Shown here: positions 6,348 to 10,386 of the stretch, one piece after another
Position numbering within the stretch: the first letter of the stretch is position 1
Layout: each line of letters opens with the position of its first letter
From: Microbacteriaceae bacterium
GTDB lineage: Bacteria > Actinomycetota > Actinomycetes > Actinomycetales > Microbacteriaceae
NCBI GenBank assembly: GCA_025463615.1
Contig: JAODAU010000452.1
Span: 1-10,386 of the forward strand
Direction: 5' to 3'
DNA length: 10,386 bases
Position numbers and translations under genes: made by a program
The notes under the pieces: model-generated
What the model was told of the DNA's origin: nothing
Seen by the model: only the letters and a program-made list of their open reading frames with translations
Database searches by the model: none

Positions 6348-7268
6348 GTGTCCATGTCGCCCGATGTTGAACCCGTGCCGAGGATCGGCGTGCGCGAGCG
6401 GCTCGCCGTGCTGCAGGATTTCGGCATCGCGGCGGAGGAGTTCCACGGCTACACCAGCCCCGTGCTGCAGCTGCACGGCATCGACGTCGTGCTGCTCACC
6501 TTCGTGCTGCGGGGCACGGGACGGCACGTGCTGGATGACACGGAGCACGGGATCCTCGGGCCGTCGTTCGCCGTGACCCGCACGGGTGAACGGCACGGCC
6601 TCATCACCGACGGCGACGAACTGGACGTGGTGAACGTCTACCTCGACCTCGACGCTCGACCCATCGAGCCGCTGGGCTCCGAGCTGGATCCCGCACTCGC
6701 CACCCTCTTCCCGGTGGGTGCCTCGCCCCGGGTGCGGCTGCCGCAGGTGACGCTCGACGACGTGCCCGCCGTCCGTGCCGTGCTGGACCTGCTCGTGCGC
6801 GAGACGCGGTCGCCGGCTTTGGGAACGGGCGAGGCGCTCGTCGCCCTGCGCCGCGTGCTGCTCATCGAGTGCGCGCGGGCGCTCGCCGCACACGGCTTCC
6901 TGCCGGGACGACGCGCGGCGAACCGGGCGGATGTCGCGGTGGACACGGTGCGCGCCCACCTGGACCGCACGTTCACGGAGCGCCAGACGCTCGCCGAACT
7001 CGGCGTGCTCGCCCACCTCGAACGCACCTACCTCTCCCGCGCCTTCGCCGCCCGCATGGGCGAGACGATCTCGGACTACCTCACTCGACTGCGTGTGGGG
7101 TACGCCATGTCACAGCTGCGATCGACCGACCTCGGCATCGCCGAGGTCGCAGGCGCGGCCGGATTCCGCGACCTCTCCCACTTCGGGCGAACCTTCCGGC
7201 GAACCACCGGAGTGTCACCCCGCGAGTACCGTCGCGGGGCTCAGGGCCAGTCGTCCAGCTCGAGGTGA
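6348..7268 (+). CDS. AraC-family transcriptional regulator
   Basis: This is a 306-residue regulator of the AraC/XylS family. Residues about 20-130 form a cupin-like effector-binding region (for example HGIDVVLLTFVLRGTGRHVL at 43-62). The C-terminal DNA-binding domain has two helix-turn-helix units: TLAELGVLAHLERTYLSRAF at 214-233, and the classic IAEVAGAAGFRDLSHFGRTF at 264-283 followed by F-R-R-T-T-G-V-S-P-R-E-Y-R. The start is taken as GTG at 6348, which has AGGGG 6 nt upstream; ATG at 6354, two codons in, is an equally possible start. It is divergent from the ferredoxin operon across 66 bp and so is its likely regulator, typically an activator responding to the pathway substrate. The last 28 nt overlap the convergent GH95 gene. 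The effector is unknown; a sugar would be common for the family. Confidence 0.93.
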   Translation: MSMSPDVEPVPRIGVRERLAVLQDFGIAAEEFHGYTSPVLQLHGIDVVLLTFVLRGTGRHVLDDTEHGILGPSFAVTRTGERHGLITDGDELDVVNVYLDLDARPIEPLGSELDPALATLFPVGASPRVRLPQVTLDDVPAVRAVLDLLVRETRSPALGTGEALVALRRVLLIECARALAAHGFLPGRRAANRADVAVDTVRAHLDRTFTERQTLAELGVLAHLERTYLSRAFAARMGETISDYLTRLRVGYAMSQLRSTDLGIAEVAGAAGFRDLSHFGRTFRRTTGVSPREYRRGAQGQSSSSR

Positions 7269-9625
7269 CCGCCGGTCTCCAGCTGAACGGTGACCCGACG
7301 ATCGCCCCACCGCACCGTGACCTCGCCCGACCCGGCGTGGCGGTCGAGCGCGACGCGGGTCGGCCGGCCGGCATCCCACTCGATCGCGACCTCGATGCCG
7401 CCGCGGGCCCGCAGCCCGCGAACCGAACCTCCGGCCCAGCCCGGCGGCAGGGCCGGGAGCACATGGATGGCGTCGCCGTGGCTCTGCAGCAGCAGCTCGG
7501 CGACGGCGGCGGGGAAGCCGAGGCTGATGTCCACCTGGAAGGGGGAGTGCGCGCGCAGCAGCGTGGGCACGAGCCCGCCCCAGGCCCAGTGTTCGGCGCC
7601 TTTCAGGTCCGGGTCGCCCGGGCGCTCGAGTGTCGCGTGCATCACGCGCTCGGCCGCCGCGCCGTCGCCAAGGCGCGCGCGCAGCGCGATCGACCACGCC
7701 CACGGCCAACCCTCCGACGGATGCGTGCGCCCCGACACGAAGGCGCCCGCGGCGGCGGCGAGCCCCGGCTGGCGGTCCACATCGATTCGCCCGAGCGGGT
7801 AGAGGCCCACCAGTGCGGAGAAGTGCCCGTGCGCAGGGTTGGGGTCGGCCCGGTCGACGTGCCACTCGCGGATGCGGCCGTCGGCGCCAACGGCATCCGG
7901 CTCGATGCGCACCAGGGCCGCCTTCGCCCGGTCGACGATGTCGTCGTCGAGCCCGAGCACGGCGGCCGCGTCGACCGTGTCCTCCAGCACCTGCGAGATC
8001 AGCGCGCGGTCTATCGCCGTGCCCCGATCCAGGGCCGCGGCCGCGTCGCCGTGCACGAAGTGGTTCTCGGGCGACGTCGACGGGTTGGTGAGGAGCCAGC
8101 GTCCGCCGTCATCCTGCAGCCAGTCCAGGGCGAACGCCGCCGCGCCGCGCAGCACGGGCCACGCGCGCTCGCCGAGCCACCCGGCGTCGAGGCCGAAGCG
8201 GTAGTGCTCCATGAGGTGGGTCGTGAGCCAAGTGCCGCCGGTCATCCAGATGGCCCACGCCGGGTCGCCGTGGCCCATGCCGACGGGCAGCGGCCAGCCC
8301 CACAGGTCGGTGTTGTGATGCCCCACCCAGCCGTCGGCGTCGTAGAGCTCGCGGGCCGCGACCGCGCCGGTCCGCTCCATGACCTCGAGCAGGTGCACGA
8401 GCGGCTCCACCGTCGCGCCCAGCCCCGTGGACTCGGCGCCCCAATAGTGCATCTGCACGTTGATGTTCGTGGTGTAGTTCGACGACCACGCCGGCCGGAT
8501 GTCGTCGTTCCACAGCCCCTGCAGGTTCACCGCCGGGCCGCCCGGGCGGGAGGCCGCGACCAGCAGGTAGCGCCCGTACTGGAACAGGGCCGGCGCGACC
8601 ACGGCGTCGGTCGGATCGGCCGGCAGGCGATCGACCACCATCTCCTCGGGCGTGCCGTCCAGCAGCAGAGCGGCCGAGGCGAGCAGCGGGCGCACGTCGT
8701 CGACGTGGCGCTCGAGCGCGGCATCCTGTGCCAGGGCGGCGCGTGCACGAGAGCGCGCGCGGTCGACGTGGGCGGATGCCGCGCCGATCGGCTCCCGCCC
8801 CGCGAACCAGTCCTCCGCACCCGTCGACGACGAGATCGCGACCCGCACGAAGCGCGCCCCGCGCACCTCGACGCGGCCGCCCCGAATGACGACCTCGCCG
8901 TCAGTGTCCAGCGCGGCACACGCCGCGGCGAACGGCTCCCACTCCTCGGTCGCACGATCGGCGGGATGCCCCGGCCGCACCGCATCGCCGCGCCAGCGCA
9001 TCGCGTGCTCCTGCGGTTCGTGCAGCGGAGCGCCATCCACGGGCACCTCGATCGCGATCGCCAGTCCGTCCGGGGATTCCGAGACACCGAGGTCGCGAAG
9101 CCGCGTCGTGAGCTCGAGTTCCACGTCGAAGGCCCCGCGCGCCGCGCGGAACTCGGCGAAGATCGCCTCGTCGGGGCGGCTCGCCCAGGTGCGGCGGGTG
9201 AGCTCGACCTCGCTGTTGTCCACGTCATCCCGGTACACGGCGTCCTCGAGGTCGAGGGTCCTGCCGACGAAGGTGGGCGCGTCCCCGCCCAGCCGGAACC
9301 GGGCGCGCAGGTCGACGTAGGGAAGGAATTCCTGGCTGTAGGTGCCCTCGAACGGCATCAGCAGGGCCTCGGCGTCATCCGGCCGCCCATCACGGATCGC
9401 CGCGCGCACCTCGGCGAGGGCCGCGGGCCCGGCCCCGTTTCGCAGGAGCGCGTCGAGCTCGTCGCGCCACGCGGTCGGGGTGCCCGACCACACGGTGCCG
9501 TCGTTGACCTGGAGGTGGAACGACTCCACGCCGCCGAGGATCATCGCCCCGAGGCGTCCGTTGCCGACCGGCACGCCCTCGATCCAGCGGCTCGGCGGGC
9601 CCTCCCAGCGCAGTCTGCGGGTCAT
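7241..9625 (-). CDS. Glycoside hydrolase family 95 (alpha-L-fucosidase/alpha-L-galactosidase-like)
   Basis: This 794-residue inverting exo-glycosidase should release alpha-linked L-fucose or L-galactose. The N-terminal beta-domain begins W-I-E-G-V-P-V-G-N-G-R-L-G-A-M (14-28) and has N-D-G-T-V-W-S-G (41-48), both GH95 hallmarks. The (alpha/alpha)6 barrel contains N-L-Q-G-L-W-N (367-373), N-Y-T-T-N-I-N (383-389) with the conserved Asn pair N387/N389, T-S-P-E-N (517-521) with the probable general acid E520, G-H-F-S-A-L-V-G-L-Y-P (600-610), E-G-W-P-W-A-W (638-644), and P-F-Q-V-D (695-699) with the conserved Asp699. After this Asp the usual G-N-F-G reads I-S-L-G, a departure that may affect specificity. 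No signal peptide is seen, so it likely acts in the cytoplasm on imported oligosaccharides. The start overlaps the esterase stop by ATGA, with GAGAGG 8 nt upstream. Its end overlaps the AraC gene by 28 nt. Confidence 0.93.
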   Translation of the reverse strand: MTRRLRWEGPPSRWIEGVPVGNGRLGAMILGGVESFHLQVNDGTVWSGTPTAWRDELDALLRNGAGPAALAEVRAAIRDGRPDDAEALLMPFEGTYSQEFLPYVDLRARFRLGGDAPTFVGRTLDLEDAVYRDDVDNSEVELTRRTWASRPDEAIFAEFRAARGAFDVELELTTRLRDLGVSESPDGLAIAIEVPVDGAPLHEPQEHAMRWRGDAVRPGHPADRATEEWEPFAAACAALDTDGEVVIRGGRVEVRGARFVRVAISSSTGAEDWFAGREPIGAASAHVDRARSRARAALAQDAALERHVDDVRPLLASAALLLDGTPEEMVVDRLPADPTDAVVAPALFQYGRYLLVAASRPGGPAVNLQGLWNDDIRPAWSSNYTTNINVQMHYWGAESTGLGATVEPLVHLLEVMERTGAVAARELYDADGWVGHHNTDLWGWPLPVGMGHGDPAWAIWMTGGTWLTTHLMEHYRFGLDAGWLGERAWPVLRGAAAFALDWLQDDGGRWLLTNPSTSPENHFVHGDAAAALDRGTAIDRALISQVLEDTVDAAAVLGLDDDIVDRAKAALVRIEPDAVGADGRIREWHVDRADPNPAHGHFSALVGLYPLGRIDVDRQPGLAAAAGAFVSGRTHPSEGWPWAWSIALRARLGDGAAAERVMHATLERPGDPDLKGAEHWAWGGLVPTLLRAHSPFQVDISLGFPAAVAELLLQSHGDAIHVLPALPPGWAGGSVRGLRARGGIEVAIEWDAGRPTRVALDRHAGSGEVTVRWGDRRVTVQLETGGHLELDDWP

Positions 9626-10386
9626 GTGTCGTGCCTCTCAGTCATGCCGAACGTGTCTCGGAGCGCTGCCAGCCCCCCGCGGAGGTCGGCGGTCCCCCCG
9701 GATTCGTGGCCCGCGCCCGGCCACTCGCGGTAGACGACGGGAGCGGCGTACGCGGATGCCGCGGCCGCAGCCGTCTCGGGCGGGCAGATGTCATCGTCGA
9801 GCCCCGCGGTGATCCAGCCGGGTGCCGTCGCATGCCGCGCCGACGTGACGCCATCGACGTAGGCGAGGGTGCGAGCGACCGCGTCGACGCGCTCCGGGTG
9901 CTCGGAGAGATAGCGCCGCAGCTCGAGCCACGGCCCGGCGCTCGCCCGGCGCAGGGCCCCGGGTGCGTCCGTGAGGAAGGGGGACTGGGCGAGCACAGCC
10001 ACCAAATCGGGCACAAGTGCACCGACGCCCAGGGCGATTCCGCCCCCCTGACTGTTGCCGATCACCGCCACGCGGGAGGGGTCGACCTCATCGAGCGTGC
10101 GCACCGCCTCGACCGCCCGGGCGCCGTCGACGAGCACTCCGCGGTAGTAGTAGCGCTCCGCGTCGGTGATGCCGTCGAGCAGGTGGCCGGCGCTGCCGCC
10201 GCCCTGCTGCCACGTGCCGAGGGTGAGGTGCGCGAACCCGGCGGCCGACCAGGTGAGGTCGTCGATGGGGTCGAGTCGCCCCGCGCCGTAGCCGTTGGCG
10301 TGCACGACGACGGGGAGCGCGCCGCCACGGTGGCGCGGCATCCGCAGCCACGCCGAGACCCGCCGGCCGCCCGCGCCGGTGAACGT
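9622..10386 (-). CDS. Acetyl xylan esterase / cephalosporin-C deacetylase family (CE7, AXE1), 5' partial
   Basis: This alpha/beta-hydrolase should remove acetyl groups from oligosaccharides. The frame is open to the window edge, giving 254 visible residues against about 320 for the family, so some 65-70 N-terminal residues are outside. An ATG at 10341 is internal: the 15 residues before it continue the family pattern (T-F-T-G-A-G-G-R-R-V-S-A-W-L). Fragment numbering: V-V-V-H-A-N-G-Y-G (26-34) forms the oxyanion region, then Y-Y-Y-R-G (79-83), the nucleophile elbow G-N-S-Q-G-G with Ser112, D-D-D-I-C-P-P (197-203) with the probable catalytic Asp198, and G-A-G-H-E (224-228) with His227. The classic R-G-x-x-x-D-G segment is present at 82-88. 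The stop overlaps the GH95 start by ATGA, so deacetylation and exo-hydrolysis are co-expressed. CE7 enzymes are usually cytoplasmic and accept short acetylated sugars. Whether this copy has a signal peptide cannot be seen. Confidence 0.92.
   Translation of the reverse strand, partial: TFTGAGGRRVSAWLRMPRHRGGALPVVVHANGYGAGRLDPIDDLTWSAAGFAHLTLGTWQQGGGSAGHLLDGITDAERYYYRGVLVDGARAVEAVRTLDEVDPSRVAVIGNSQGGGIALGVGALVPDLVAVLAQSPFLTDAPGALRRASAGPWLELRRYLSEHPERVDAVARTLAYVDGVTSARHATAPGWITAGLDDDICPPETAAAAASAYAAPVVYREWPGAGHESGGTADLRGGLAALRDTFGMTERHDT
9634..9639 (-). promoter_or_regulatory. Ribosome binding site of the GH95 gene
   Basis: GAGAGG on the minus strand, inside the end of the esterase gene, is 8 nt before the ATG at 9625. 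It confirms a coupled start rather than a separate promoter. Confidence 0.5.

Noticed and set aside
6869..9733. A very long plus-strand open frame (over 950 codons) opposite the GH95 gene
   Set aside because: Its translation is Arg/Pro/Ala/His-rich without family motifs and it mirrors the GH95 gene, whose frame carries many conserved motifs. Long antisense frames are normal at this GC content.
1..10386. CRISPR arrays, tRNA/rRNA genes, transposases, attachment sites
   Set aside because: No regular repeats, tRNA-like cloverleaf, conserved rRNA segments or transposase motifs were seen. Nearly all of the window is coding, and composition is even across it.

Overview
The window comes from a high-GC Gram-positive bacterium, most likely an actinobacterium of the Microbacteriaceae (Microbacterium-like). 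The evidence is the very GC-rich third codon positions, frequent GTG starts, tightly packed genes with 4-nt ATGA overlaps, and the mix of a carbohydrate ABC importer, intracellular glycosidases and a class I P450 chain. The placement is inferred from composition and gene style, not from a marker gene.

Layout. (1) Bases 1-2839, plus strand: the 3' part of a MalF-type sugar ABC permease, a complete MalG-type permease, then a GH99-like/WbsX-type protein. These form the end of a carbohydrate-uptake operon whose binding protein probably lies to the left. (2) Bases 2770-6281, minus strand: a four-gene coupled operon. In transcription order it holds a small [3Fe-4S]-type ferredoxin, an FAD/NAD(P)H ferredoxin reductase, a cytochrome P450 and an NHL-type beta-propeller protein. 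Successive genes are 4 nt apart, overlap by 4 nt, and overlap by 10 nt. (3) Bases 6282-6347: a short divergent promoter region. (4) Bases 6348-7268, plus strand: an AraC-family regulator. (5) Bases 7241-10386, minus strand: a GH95 alpha-L-fucosidase/galactosidase-like enzyme, preceded in its operon by a CE7 (AXE1-type) acetyl esterase that runs off the right edge.

How they may work together. The ferredoxin reductase, ferredoxin and P450 form a complete NAD(P)H-to-heme electron chain, probably controlled by the divergent AraC protein. It sits between a sugar importer with a GH99-like enzyme and a GH95/CE7 pair. None of the three carbohydrate-active proteins shows a signal peptide where its N-terminus is visible, so the picture is import of a decorated oligosaccharide followed by cytoplasmic trimming: deacetylation, exo-hydrolysis and possibly P450 oxidation or O-demethylation of a modified sugar. 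Oxidative demethylation of a methylated sugar by a P450/ferredoxin/reductase trio is established for 6-O-methyl-galactose in marine Bacteroidetes. A similar role here is an inference and the most interesting hypothesis in the window. The alternative is an unrelated P450 catabolic island (terpenoid, aromatic or similar) inserted among sugar genes.

Both convergent gene pairs overlap at their 3' ends (70 nt and 28 nt), leaving no room for terminators between them. No RNA genes, insertion sequences, CRISPR arrays or long repeats were seen, and no gene-free stretch exceeds 70 bases.
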